Part shown: piece after piece, positions 26,488 to 34,521 of the stretch
Numbering within the stretch: the first letter of the stretch is position 1
How the letters are laid out: each line of letters starts with the position of its first letter
The notes under the pieces: model-generated
Told to the model about the DNA's origin: nothing
What the model saw: only the letters and a program-made list of their open reading frames with translations
Database searches by the model: none
Assembly (NCBI GenBank): GCA_012295275.1
Contig: CM022677.1
Span: 20,189,041-20,224,040 of the forward strand
Direction: 5' to 3'
DNA length: 35,000 nucleotides
Origin: Chrysomallon squamiferum
Taxonomy: Eukaryota > Mollusca > Gastropoda > Neomphalida > Peltospiridae
Position numbers and translations under genes: made by a program

Positions 26488-26902
26488 TTTTTACCTCTGT
26501 AAGAACATCTGCATGCCCTGCATGTCATCTGGGGGTTCCCCTTTCTGGTAGTAGTGCAGGGCGAGGTTGTACGGGTCACACCTCTTGGCCACCTCCAGGG
26601 TAAGCTCGACGATGCCCTCGAAGAAGCCGACGTCTACGAACTGTTTGCAAATTGACGGGAGGTGCATCGGCGCTGTGACTTCTGTTAACAACTGAATAAC
26701 ATCAAATTAGTGTTTTAGTTAAGTATCAGTAATATAGCACACACACAGACAGACAGACATACAGAGAGACAGACAGACATATATAGTAACATATACAGTT
26801 AAATATAGCACACAGTAACACACACACACACAGACTGACAGACAGACATATTAACAGTTAAATATAACACACACACTCAGACTGAGACATATTAAGTTAA
26901 AT

Positions 26903-26937
<35 letters not shown>

Positions 26938-27618
26938 ACAGACATATTAACAGTTAAATATTACACACACACACACACACACTGACAGACATATTAACAG
27001 TTAAATATAACACACACACACACACACACTGACAGACATATTAACAGTTAAATATAACACACACACACACACACACTGACAGACATATTAACAGTTAAAT
27101 ATCAGAATCTGAAATATTACACACACACACACAGACTGACAGACATATATTAACAGTTAAATATAGCACACACACACACACACACACACTGACAGACATA
27201 TTAACAGTTAAATATCAGTATCTGAAATATTACACACACACACACACAGACTGACAGACATATATTAACAGTTAAATATCAGTATCTGAAATATCACACA
27301 CACACAGACTGACAGACATATTAACAGTTAAATATCAGTATCTGAAATATTATACACACACACAGACAGAGAGACAGACAGACATACATGTTATTAGTTA
27401 AATATCAGTATCTGAAATATTACACACACACACACACAGACTGACAGAGAGACAGACAAAGACAAATGTATTATTAGTTAAATATCAGTACCTGAAATAT
27501 TTTACACGCACACGCACACACACACACACACACACTCACACACATACAACACATACAGGAGTTGTATCCAAAATTAATAATTCTACTTCAGAAGCTACTG
27601 GTTGGAGAGCTTGCAGAG

Positions 27619-27701
<83 letters not shown>

Positions 27702-30700
27702 AAACCTTCAGAGCTTCTTGTAATTTCTCTTTCTTCTCCTCATCGGAACTGAATTGTGCTGCATGAAGAAGCTCATTGGACTGAAAATAACAAAAATAAC
27801 AAAAATAACAAAACAACAAAATGAATATAACAAAACAAAAACAACAAAATGAATATAACAAAACAAAAACAACAAAACAAATATAAAACCGTTCTTTCTG
27901 CACTCATCTCATTACCTATGAAAATGAGATGACAAGGAGAAGAAATACAACATAATGGGGAAGTTTGCAGAATACACTTAAATTATTTCTTTGTATTGCC
28001 AAAAAAAAAAAAACATGTCTAAATTAAAAAAATTATTTAGTAATTTCACATTATATATATATATATATATAAAATCTTTATTTAAAAACAGTGCTATATA
28101 TTTCTTGCATTTCAGCTCTAGATATATATACGTTACAGACTAAGAAAAAAAACACAAAAAAAACAACAACAATTCAACAAATCCAAAACACAAACAAGTA
28201 TTCATTTTTAAGCCAAACACAAAAGTCTACCTGTGAAACAACACAAATAATGACCACTGTTTCTACTTCCATCTTACTACTCCATTTGTTTCTTAAGGCC
28301 AGATTCACACAGTGACACAACAACTCAACACATTTCTATCAAACATTTTCACGGATGTTGCCAGTTTTGCTCTACTTTGAAGTTGTAGTAGTCAGCTCGG
28401 TTACTTACCTTGGAAAAGACTGCGTCGTTGTAGCTGTAGAGAGAGGGACACGTCTGCCTCAACTTCGTGCTGATGGCTTCTGTCGGAGTGCTGTTGTCGA
28501 GGTAGCGTTTTACCAGCGAGGAAATGAGAGAGCTGCAGATCTGTAGTAATGTGAAATAATGTCTGAAGTAACATCTAGTGTCTGTGTTGTTATATAAATA
28601 TGTCTGAAGTAACATCTAGTGTCTGTGTTATTATATAAATATGTCTGAAGTAACATCTAGTGTCTGTGTTATTATATAAATATGTCTGAAGTAACATCTA
28701 GTGTCTATGTTATTATATAAATATATCTGATGTAACATCTAGTGTCTGTGTTATTATATAAATATGTCTGAAGTAACATCAAGTGTCTGTGTTATTATAT
28801 AAATATGTCTGAAGTAACATCTAGTGTCTGTGTTATTATATAAATATGTCTGAAGTAACATCTAGTGTCTATGTTATTATATAAATATGTCTGATGTAAC
28901 ATCTAGTGTCTGTGTTATTATATAAATATGTCTGAAGTAACATCTAGTGTCTATGTTATTATATAAATATGTCTGATGTAACATCTAGTGTCTGTGTTAT
29001 TATATAAATATGTCTGAAGTAACATCTAGTGTCTGTGTTATTATATAAATATGTCTGAAGTAACATCTAGTGTCTGTGTTATTATATAAATATGTCTGAA
29101 GTAACATCTAGTGTCTGTGTTATTATACAAATATCTCTGAAGTAACATCTAGTGTCTGTGTTATTATACAAATATCTCTGAAGTAACATCTAGTGTCTGT
29201 GTTATTATACAAATATGTCTGAAGTAACATCTAGTGTCTGTGTTATTATATAAATATATCTGATGTAACATCTAGTGTCTGTGTTATTATATAAATATGT
29301 CTGAAGTAACGTCTAGTGTCTGTGTTATTATATAAATATATCTGATGTAACATCAAGTGTCTATGTTATTATATAAATATGTCTGAAGTAACACCTAGTG
29401 TCTATGTTATTATATAAATATATCTGATGTAACATCAAGTGTCTGTGTCATTATTTAAATATAAGTGGAATTATATCTGACACAACATCAAGTGTCTATG
29501 TTATTATTTAGATATATCTGACACAACATCAAGTGTCTATGTCATCATTTAGATATATCTGACACCACATCAAGTGTCTATGTTATTCTTTAAATATAAG
29601 TGGAATTATATCTGACACATCTAGTGTCTATGTTATTAAATATATGTGACACATCAAATGTCTATGTTATATAAATATATCTGACACAACATCAAGTGTC
29701 TATGTTATTATTTAAATATAAGTGGAATTATATCTGACACATCTAGTGTCTATGTCATTATTTAGATATATCTGACACATCTAGTGTCTAGGTCATTATT
29801 TAAATATATCTAACACAACATCTAGTGTCTATGTTATTATTTAAATATATCTGACACAACATCTAGTGTCTGTGTTATTATTTAAATATACCTGATACAA
29901 CATCTAGTGTCTATGTTATTATTTAAATATATCTGACACAACATCTAGTGTCTATGTTATTATTTAAATATATCTGACACAACATCTAGTGTCTAGGTCA
30001 TTATTTAAATATATCTGACACAACATCTAGTGTCTGTTATTATTTAAGTATATCTGACACAACATCTAGTGTCTGTGTTATTATTTAAATATATCTGACA
30101 CAACATCTAGTGTCTGTGTTATTATTTAAATATCAGTGGAATTATATCTGACAACAACAGCAAGTGTCACAGGCCACTTGTTAACAACTAAGTAACTGTA
30201 AGAAGAAGTAGAACAGAAGTGGACATCTTTGTAAAAGCTGAATAAACGCTCGGACAATATTTATAACAGAACTCCAATTATGTGTACTTACATGTAGACA
30301 GTATTTATAAGAGAACTCCAAGTATGTGTACTTACATGTAGACAATATTTATAAGAGAACTCCAAGTATGTGTACTTACATGTAGACAGTATTTATAACA
30401 GAACTCCAAAGTATGTGTACTTACATGTAGACAATATTTATAACAGAACTCCAAGTATGTGTACTTACATGTAGACAATATTTATAACAGAACTCCAAGT
30501 ATGTGTACTTACATGTAGACAATATTTATAAGAGAACTCCAAGTATGTGTACTTACATGTGGACAGTATTTATAACAGAACTCTAAGGTATGTGTACTTA
30601 CATGTAGACAATATTTATAACAGAACTCTAAGGTATGTGTACTTACATGTAGACAATATTTATAACAGAACTCCAAGGTATGTGTACTTACATGTAGACA

Positions 30701-33700
30701 ATATTTATAACAGAACTCTAAGGTATGTGTACTTACATGTAGACAATATTTATAACAGAACTCCAAGGTATGTGTACTTACATGTAGACAATATTTATAA
30801 CAGAACTCCAAGGTATGTGTACTTACATGTAGACAATATTTATAACAGAACTCCAAGGTATGTGTACTTACATGTAGACAATATTTATAACAGAACTCTC
30901 AAGGTATGTGTACTTACATGTAGACAATATTTATAACAGAACTCCAAGGTATGTGTACTTACATGTAGACAATATTTATAACAGAACTCTAAAGTATGTG
31001 TACTTACATGTAGACAATATTTATAACAGAACTCCAAGGTATGTGTACTTACATGTAGACAATATTTATAACAGAACTCTAAGGTATGTGTACTTACATG
31101 TAGACAATATTTATAACAGAACTCCAAGGTATGTGTACTTACATGTAGACAATATTTATAACAGAACTCTAAGGTATGTGTACTTACATGTAGACAATAT
31201 TTATAACAGAACTCCAAGGTATGTGTACTTACATGTGGACAATATTTATAACAGAACTCTAAGGTATGTGTACTTACATGTAGACAATATTTATAACAGA
31301 ACTCCAAGGTATGTGTACTTACATGTAGACAATATTTATAACAGAACTCCAAGTATGTGTACTTACATGTAGACAGTATTTATAACAGAACTCCAAGTAT
31401 GTGTACTTATATGTGGACAGTATTGACATTTAAATACGACATCCTACAACCCTGACACTTTCCCATACATGTGTACACATTTCTGCATGGGTTAGTTAAA
31501 TAAATAAATACATTTTTTACCTCTTTTCCGTTGACAACAAGATGTTTGAATGAAATCGTTCTCAGCTGGTTTTGTTGTTCCTACAAAAACAAAATAAAAC
31601 ACTGAATAATATCAGAATGTGAAGACGAGACTAAATTGCATGTGATCTCGCAGGTTTTTCATTTTTATTTTTAATTTAATTTTATATATACATATATATA
31701 TATATATACATATTTTATTTTTATGATTTTATTATTAATTATTATTATTATTTTTTTTTTCAAACAATAATAAAATCCTACTGTAATAACAGGTTGTATT
31801 TTTAACTGCAAGATTTTCGGAACGTAATGTAAAAAAAAATAAAATTAAAAAAAAAAAAAAAGAAAAGTAACTTAATATTTTTAACAGCAAGAAGATCAAA
31901 ATATAACAATATAACATAAATAACACAAAATAACATAAAATAACATGACTTGGGTTGTTATTTTCACCTTTGTCAGTGTTTCCACTATCGCATGAAACTG
32001 GTGATCAGCGAGGATTTTCCACAAGCCAAGGATTTCCTCCACTCTCTGCATGAGCTCCTTAATGTGCTGCAGAGAAATCTTCTCAATTTTCTGTGCCTCA
32101 GCTGAAAACAGAAACATTACAGAAAATAAATAGTAGATTTTATAGTAGAACATAACGATAATGGCTCTATTTTTCTATCATATGTGTTCGTGTTGTTGTT
32201 TTTTGTTGTTTTTTTAAAGCGATATCTTCTTGATTTTTCTGTGCCTCAGCTAAAAATAGAAATATTAAAGAATATAAATAGTAGATTCTACAGAACATAG
32301 CGGCTTCATTTGTCTATTGTATGTGTTGATGTTGTTGTGAGTTTTTTTTAAAAGAGAATTCTTCTCAATTTTCTGAGCCTCAGCTAAAAATTAAAATTTT
32401 TAAAATGAAAAATGGTAGTTTCTACAATAGAATATTGTTGCTTTATTTTAAATAATAACTGTTGATGTTTTTTTTTTAAAGAATTCCTTTGAGTGTATGA
32501 AGTAATTATGTAAATATTCAGGGCATATATACAGTTTATGTTTTCTTTCTTGATTTTGCTGTCCAGTCTTTCAAAGTGTATCTTTATGTAATACTTCAGA
32601 ATATAATTTAGACTTTTTCTTTGTAACAGCAAAGTACACTTTAAATGAAGGTACAGAAAAACATGCAAGTATAGAGAATATATTTATACTTTTTCTTTGT
32701 ATCACCCAAAGGTTAAACTTTAAATTGCTAATATTTGAAAGATATATTTACACTGTTTCCTCATATTAGAAAATGATATATAAATGAAAGTGAAGCATAA
32801 CATGGACATATAGACAATATATTTAGACTATTTCTTTGTATTATAGACTTTAAATGATTTATATTTAGACTTTGTATCATAGTACTCTTTTAAATGAAAG
32901 TACAGCAAAACAAGGAAGTATAGACAACTCTTTTAAATGAAGGTCTATTTAGACTACAATTATTTAGACTATTTCTTTGTATCATAGTACTCTTTTAAAT
33001 GAAGGTACAGCAAAACAAGGAAGTATAGACAATATATTTAGACTATTTCTTTGTATCATAGTACTCTTTTAAATGAAGGTACAGCAAAACAAGGAAGTAT
33101 AGACAATCTATTTAGACTATTTCTTTGTATCATAGTACTCTTTTAAATGAAGGTACAGCAAAACAAGGAAGTACAGTCAATGTATTTAGACTATCTTCTT
33201 GTATGACTGAAGGTAGACTTTAAATGAAGGTGCTGTATAGACAGTCTATTTAGACTTTAAATGAAGGTGCTGTACAGACAATGTATTTAGACTATCTTCT
33301 TGTATGACTGAAGGTAGACTTTAAATGAAGGTGCAGTATTTACAACGGTTGTTACAAGACTAAAGGTTACTGTGCAGTATTTACAGTGGTTGTTACAAGA
33401 CTAAAGTTTACCGTGCAGTCTCTGTTTTGTATTTTCATCCATTCTGCCCAACATTCGTGGCTGGAATTGTAGTCCTGACATCTCACTGTTAAAATAAAAT
33501 TAAATAAAATTAAATTAAAAATTTAAAAAAAAAAAAAAAATTAAATTAAAATAAAATAAAAATAACTAAAAATAATAATGAAATAAAATATTAGAATCAC
33601 TGCATGTGAAAACATAATAACTAGCTGATATTTTCTCTTTTATTTTAATTTATCACAATGGTTTTTCCCAGACAAAAACACAACCTGAGGGTCAGTAACA

Positions 33701-34521
33701 GGTGATTTTCAGTTGCTTTGATCTTTTAATCCATACACATTTTGAATTATTATTATTATTATTATTATTATTTATTTATTTATTTTTAATCTTTTTTTTT
33801 TTTTTTTTTGAGTTTTACTGAAGGACAGTAAAGTATTATCGGACACTAAAGATGAAGACAGGGAAAAATAAAGATGTGCTGGTTGCTACGACAACTTGGA
33901 GATATAAGACTGTTTGTTATTTGTACAACTGAATTTAATTACCTGTCTACAGGTTCTCCTGATTCAAATCTGGAATTCAAGTCCATGAAATCTGACAAAT
34001 CTCGCACAAACTCCAGCACCACATTCAACTCCTCTGTAGTCCATGAAAAACAAACAGTATATGTATTTTTATTTACAAATATATATACACAAACATCCAA
34101 ACTCAACACCACATTCAACTCCTCTGTACTAAAAGCACTTCCCAGCTAAAATAGTAAAACAAACAGTATATGTATTTTTATTTACATTATAAATATACAT
34201 AGATACATATTAAACTCAACACTACATTCAACTCCTCTGTACTGAAAGCACTTCCCAGCTAAAATAGTAAAACAAACAGTATATATATTTTTTTATTTAC
34301 ATTATAAATATACGTAGATACATATTTCTGTATATAGAAACACACACTCACTCAATCACACATAAAAATATAAAAATATCTAAGTTATGTTTAACTGTTA
34401 GTAGTGGTGAATTCAACTTTAGTCAATAAATTGTAAATTAAAAATAATGAAGACACTCACATAGGTAACTTGTGTCATCTGATTTTCAAATTCCGAACAA
34501 ACTCTCGAATTCCAAAATGGA
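17793..34521 (-). CDS. NUP155: Nucleoporin NUP155, C-terminal half (18 exons, 5' part outside window)
   Basis: NUP155 is a large scaffold protein of the nuclear pore inner ring, an N-terminal beta-propeller plus a C-terminal alpha-solenoid; the animal protein is about 1390 residues. Spliced in order 34521-34461, 34145-33943, 33485-33412, 32101-31968, 31580-31521, 28540-28409, 27780-27706, 26691-26495, 25187-25040, 24299-24195, 23303-23149, 22364-22235, 21882-21772, 21225-21105, 20210-20100, 19721-19585, 18656-18556, 17946-17793, the exons give one frame of 735 full codons plus stop, all from the solenoid. Recognisable stretches: VLDMLWKHYEK, DGEFLHELEEKMEVA, LPACQLAIVHCAG, LRKPLHLL, RCLDAVSSYLVELQ. 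Every donor is GT and every acceptor AG. Introns are unusually rich in tandem repeats. Confidence 0.93.
18556..18656 (-). CDS. NUP155: NUP155 exon encoding DPNWQLLRKPLHLL
   Basis: 101 bp, enters in phase 0 and exits with two bases. The acceptor is tctttgag; the tract upstream is a long TTA/TTG-type trinucleotide array rather than a normal pyrimidine tract. The donor is gtaaaa. Encodes LTVLHGFLSHVAEEPKLITQ. Confidence 0.9.
18663..19030. repeat. Degenerate AAT/AAC/AGT trinucleotide array
   Basis: About 350 bp of aat, aac and agt triplets, ending six bases from the 3' splice site of exon 18556-18656. It gives long spurious open frames of single residues in all strands. Confidence 0.95.
19117..19583. 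repeat. 129-bp tandem array carrying copies of a NUP155 exon end and donor
   Basis: Units repeat the last 16 or so bases of the adjacent exon plus its donor. The minus-strand motif aaatcaaag|gtaggc or a close variant ends at 19123, 19252, 19381 and 19499, and the true one is at 19585. Spacings are 129, 129, 118 and 85. The first unit has the better donor gtaagc. Confidence 0.9.
19585..19721 (-). CDS. NUP155: NUP155 exon encoding FIVKYLEQRSCVLDFD
   Basis: 137 bp, enters with two bases (acceptor tgttttcag) and exits in phase 0 at donor gtaggc. Encodes VFQVLLEVGVHAEQLLEIYD then RMFKSK. Matches the NUP155 segment with FIVxxLEQ and LLEVYDxxFKS. The donor side borders the array of duplicated exon ends. 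Confidence 0.92.
19866..19917. repeat. Poly-A tract in intron
   Basis: About 50 A on the plus strand, with no adjacent retroelement sequence recognised. Confidence 0.85.
20100..20210 (-). CDS. NUP155: NUP155 exon encoding TQLTILSDRLVDVAKQY
   Basis: 111 bp, enters with two bases (acceptor cgtctgcag) and exits with one base at donor gtgagt. Encodes ICSVAKSSPQTQLTIL and ends NNERYFPV before the FIVKYL exon. Confidence 0.9.
20218..20640. repeat. 30-bp minisatellite
   Basis: About 14 units built on aaaacatttgtatcagag and ttttataatcac, starting eight bases upstream (minus strand) of the acceptor of exon 20100-20210, so it forms the entire branch-point region. Variants alternate gtatca, atgtcc and ctatca. 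Confidence 0.95.
20705..20885. repeat. ATT-type trinucleotide array
   Basis: Degenerate att, act and atc triplets over about 180 bp in the intron. Confidence 0.9.
21105..21225 (-). CDS. NUP155: NUP155 exon encoding LYEEFADKFDLPACQLAI
   Basis: 121 bp, enters in phase 0 (acceptor tgttttcag) and exits with one base at donor gtgaat. Encodes VHCAGLCDSSLIEKLWKAI, which matches the highly conserved CKLAIIHCAG region of NUP155. Confidence 0.94.
21299..21349. repeat. TA/GT microsatellite
   Basis: (ta)n followed by (gt)n about 40 bases long, within the intron. Confidence 0.9.
21772..21882 (-). CDS. NUP155: NUP155 exon encoding VAQLQLQVRQAMMKM
   Basis: 111 bp, phase 0 at both ends, acceptor gttgcag and donor gtgagt. 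Encodes DIDEALSRLNSELVDIMT, matching VSQLDSELMDIT of the known protein. Confidence 0.93.
21955..22085. repeat. Short repeats of acatcaacattacaacacaa type
   Basis: About five degenerate units of 24-28 bases in the intron. Confidence 0.7.
22235..22364 (-). CDS. NUP155: NUP155 exon encoding DGEFLHELEEKME
   Basis: 130 bp, enters with one base (acceptor ttttacag) and exits in phase 0 at donor gtgaga. Encodes LDKRVEYLSRAIVCARC and GISSNTDGEFLHELEEKME, the most strongly conserved stretch seen here. Confidence 0.95.
22380..23140. repeat. AT-rich intron with degenerate repeats
   Basis: Loose repeats of aaatctttaaacatctttaat and aaacatgagtcaaatatcac type with A and T homopolymers. No coding signal. 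Confidence 0.6.
23149..23303 (-). CDS. NUP155: NUP155 exon encoding VLDMLWKHYEKIENF
   Basis: 155 bp, enters in phase 0 (acceptor actacttcacag) and exits with two bases at donor gtaagt. Encodes LETPYIEAYLKRKALMKAD and PAAAKILSSLADRYG. Matches the LLWRYYEKxxxFxxAAxVLxxLAD signature of NUP155. The acceptor is continuous with a 39-bp tandem array that repeats it. Confidence 0.95.
23304..23870. repeat. 39-bp tandem array repeating a NUP155 3' splice site
   Basis: Units of 39 bp contain ctgtgaagtagtgagttta, the plus-strand form of the acceptor region of exon 23149-23303. About nine regular copies run from 23304, then diverged ones. Copies near 23729-23745 and 23891-23905 still hold about 15 bases of the exon itself (gtagggtgtttccag; ttagggttattctag). 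Confidence 0.93.
24195..24299 (-). CDS. NUP155: NUP155 exon encoding HSALYDWLFATSKLQ
   Basis: 105 bp, phase 0 both ends, acceptor ttgtttcag and donor gtaaac. Encodes KNKMLDLGLKSDDPLFHSAL; the FxxALYxWL pattern matches NUP155. Confidence 0.93.
25040..25187 (-). CDS. NUP155: NUP155 exon encoding a Pro/Ala-rich linker
   Basis: 148 bp, enters with one base (acceptor tgttcacag) and exits in phase 0 at donor gtaatg. Encodes KDCYSCYTNTLAYLW, then SSHNQQVAKQPGLAPAPAP and LTADEAEEQ. The first part aligns with the helix after the QER/QRL junction in other NUP155s; the Pro-rich loop is variable in the family. Confidence 0.85.
25205..25860. repeat. About 80-bp minisatellite
   Basis: Seven to eight units share aactcacagcaagatttctt and gacagagataggagactgg, starting close to the acceptor of exon 25040-25187 and decaying to the right. 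Confidence 0.9.
26411..26484. repeat. CT microsatellite next to a NUP155 donor
   Basis: (ct)n starting 10 bases beyond the donor of exon 26495-26691. Confidence 0.95.
26495..26691 (-). CDS. NUP155: NUP155 exon encoding VGFFEGIVELTLEVAKRCD
   Basis: 197 bp, the second longest exon here, enters in phase 0 (acceptor ttattcag) and exits with two bases at donor gtaaaa. Encodes LLTEVTAPMHLPSICKQF, then ALHYYQKGEPPDDMQGMQMF. The YxGVVELSL and HxYKHGEP patterns of NUP155 are clear. Confidence 0.94.
26735..27560. repeat. CA microsatellite embedded in a 50-70-bp minisatellite
   Basis: About a dozen units combine (ca)n with ctgacagacatattaacagt and taaatatcagtatctgaaat. It lies in the intron between exons 26495-26691 and 27706-27780. 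Confidence 0.93.
27622..27698. repeat. GA microsatellite next to a NUP155 donor
   Basis: (ga)n, that is CT on the sense strand, beginning within eight bases of the exon 27706-27780 boundary. Confidence 0.95.
27706..27780 (-). CDS. NUP155: NUP155 exon encoding SNELLHAAQFSSDEE
   Basis: 75 bp, phase 0 at both ends, acceptor ttattttcag. Encodes KKEKLQEALK after it, matching the NELLxxxxxxxxxxEKExxLxExLK region. The donor is gttttc, a poor match to the GTRAGT consensus, followed by a long CT run; phase and homology support this boundary. Confidence 0.88.
28409..28540 (-). CDS. NUP155: NUP155 exon encoding ICSSLISSLVKRYLDN
   Basis: 132 bp, phase 0 both ends, acceptor attactacag and donor gtaagt. 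Encodes ISTKLRQTCPSLYSYNDAVF then SK; the CPxLYSxxDAxxSK motif is typical of NUP155. Confidence 0.94.
28550..30150. repeat. 41-bp minisatellite of about 38 units
   Basis: Units contain tctgaagtaacatctagtgt and ctgtgttattatataaata with period 41; later units are diverged (acacaacatctagtg). The array begins within ten bases of the acceptor of exon 28409-28540. On the sense strand each regular unit holds gttacttcag, resembling the true acceptor attactacag. Confidence 0.95.
30285..31420. repeat. 44/45-bp minisatellite of about 25 units
   Basis: Units contain tatttataacagaactccaa and ggtatgtgtacttacatgta. On the NUP155 sense strand each has a perfect donor-like gtaagt; on the plus strand aag|gtatgt. 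Both strands remain open through the 45-bp units, giving spurious 15-residue repeat ORFs. Confidence 0.95.
31521..31580 (-). CDS. NUP155: NUP155 exon encoding EQQNQLRTISFKHLVVNGKE
   Basis: 60 bp, phase 0 both ends, acceptor ttttgtag and donor gtaaaa. All 20 codons align with the QEQLKxxxFKxLVxxxKE part of NUP155. The following intron is nearly 3 kb and almost entirely tandem repeat. Confidence 0.92.
31968..32101 (-). CDS. NUP155: NUP155 exon encoding ILGLWKILADHQFHAIV
   Basis: 134 bp, enters with two bases (acceptor tgttttcag) and exits in phase 0 at donor gtgaaa. Encodes EAQKIEKISLQHIKELMQRV first; the ALWKLLCEHQFxxIV motif of the family is clear. Its 5' end is copied twice in the upstream intron. 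Confidence 0.94.
32102..32400. repeat. Two decayed copies of a NUP155 exon start with acceptor
   Basis: About 25 bases of exon start plus acceptor and about 100 bases of intron recur with exon-edge equivalents at 32249 and 32383 (true edge 32101). Shared sequence includes attttctgtgcctcagct. Copies change the acceptor from cag to tag. Confidence 0.85.
32560..33320. repeat. 74-bp minisatellite
   Basis: Units contain ctttgtatcatagtactctt and aaatgaaggtacagcaaaac, regular at about 32975, 33049 and 33123 and diverged on both sides. No coding signal. Confidence 0.88.
33412..33485 (-). CDS. NUP155: NUP155 exon encoding LQFQPRMLGRMDENTKQRLH
   Basis: 74 bp, enters with one base (acceptor ttttaacag) and exits with one base at donor gtaaac. 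Aligns with the VQQRLIGFM region between the propeller-solenoid linker and the EKISLQ helix. The exon end and donor region is partly repeated at about 33330-33371. Confidence 0.85.
33943..34145 (-). CDS. NUP155: NUP155 exon with in-frame 90-bp internal duplication
   Basis: 203 bp with the acceptor ctattttag at 34146-34147: enters in phase 0 and exits with two bases at donor gtaatt. It reads LGSAFSTEELNVVL, about 22 extra residues, then TEELNVVLEFVRDLSDFMDL and NSRFESGEPVD. The repeated TEELNVVL marks a 90-bp direct duplication of the exon start. Starting instead at 34033 breaks the phase with the upstream exon; starting at 34031 keeps phase but loses LGSAFSTE, which other NUP155s suggest should be there. 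The exon identity is clear; the exact 5' end is the uncertain part. Confidence 0.7.
34034..34330. repeat. Tandem copies of a NUP155 exon start with acceptor
   Basis: The exon-start equivalents lie at 34033, 34123 and 34236 (spacing 90 and 113), each with cattcaactcctctgta and flanked by aaacaaacagtatatgtatt. The copies at 34123 and 34236 also keep agcacttcccagctaaaat, a further 22 bases of exon and its acceptor. The third copy meets an in-frame stop. Confidence 0.9.
34461..34521 (-). CDS. NUP155: NUP155 exon encoding PFWNSRVCSEFENQMTQVTY
   Basis: 61 bp, enters with one base (acceptor ttttttcag) and exits in phase 0 at donor gtgagt. It is the most 5' exon visible; only this frame is open. The FW-N and downstream spacing fit the end of the propeller/start of the solenoid, but similarity here is weak, so it is the least certain exon. 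Confidence 0.7.

Noticed and set aside
30509-31372. Long repeat ORFs on both strands (LEFCYKYCLHVSTHT and YVYLHVDNIYNRT types)
   Set aside because: Product of the 45-bp intronic minisatellite inside NUP155. Open on both strands, so not evidence for a protein.
33874-34149. 91-residue plus-strand ORF
   Set aside because: Antisense of the NUP155 exon 33943-34145 and its duplicated start.
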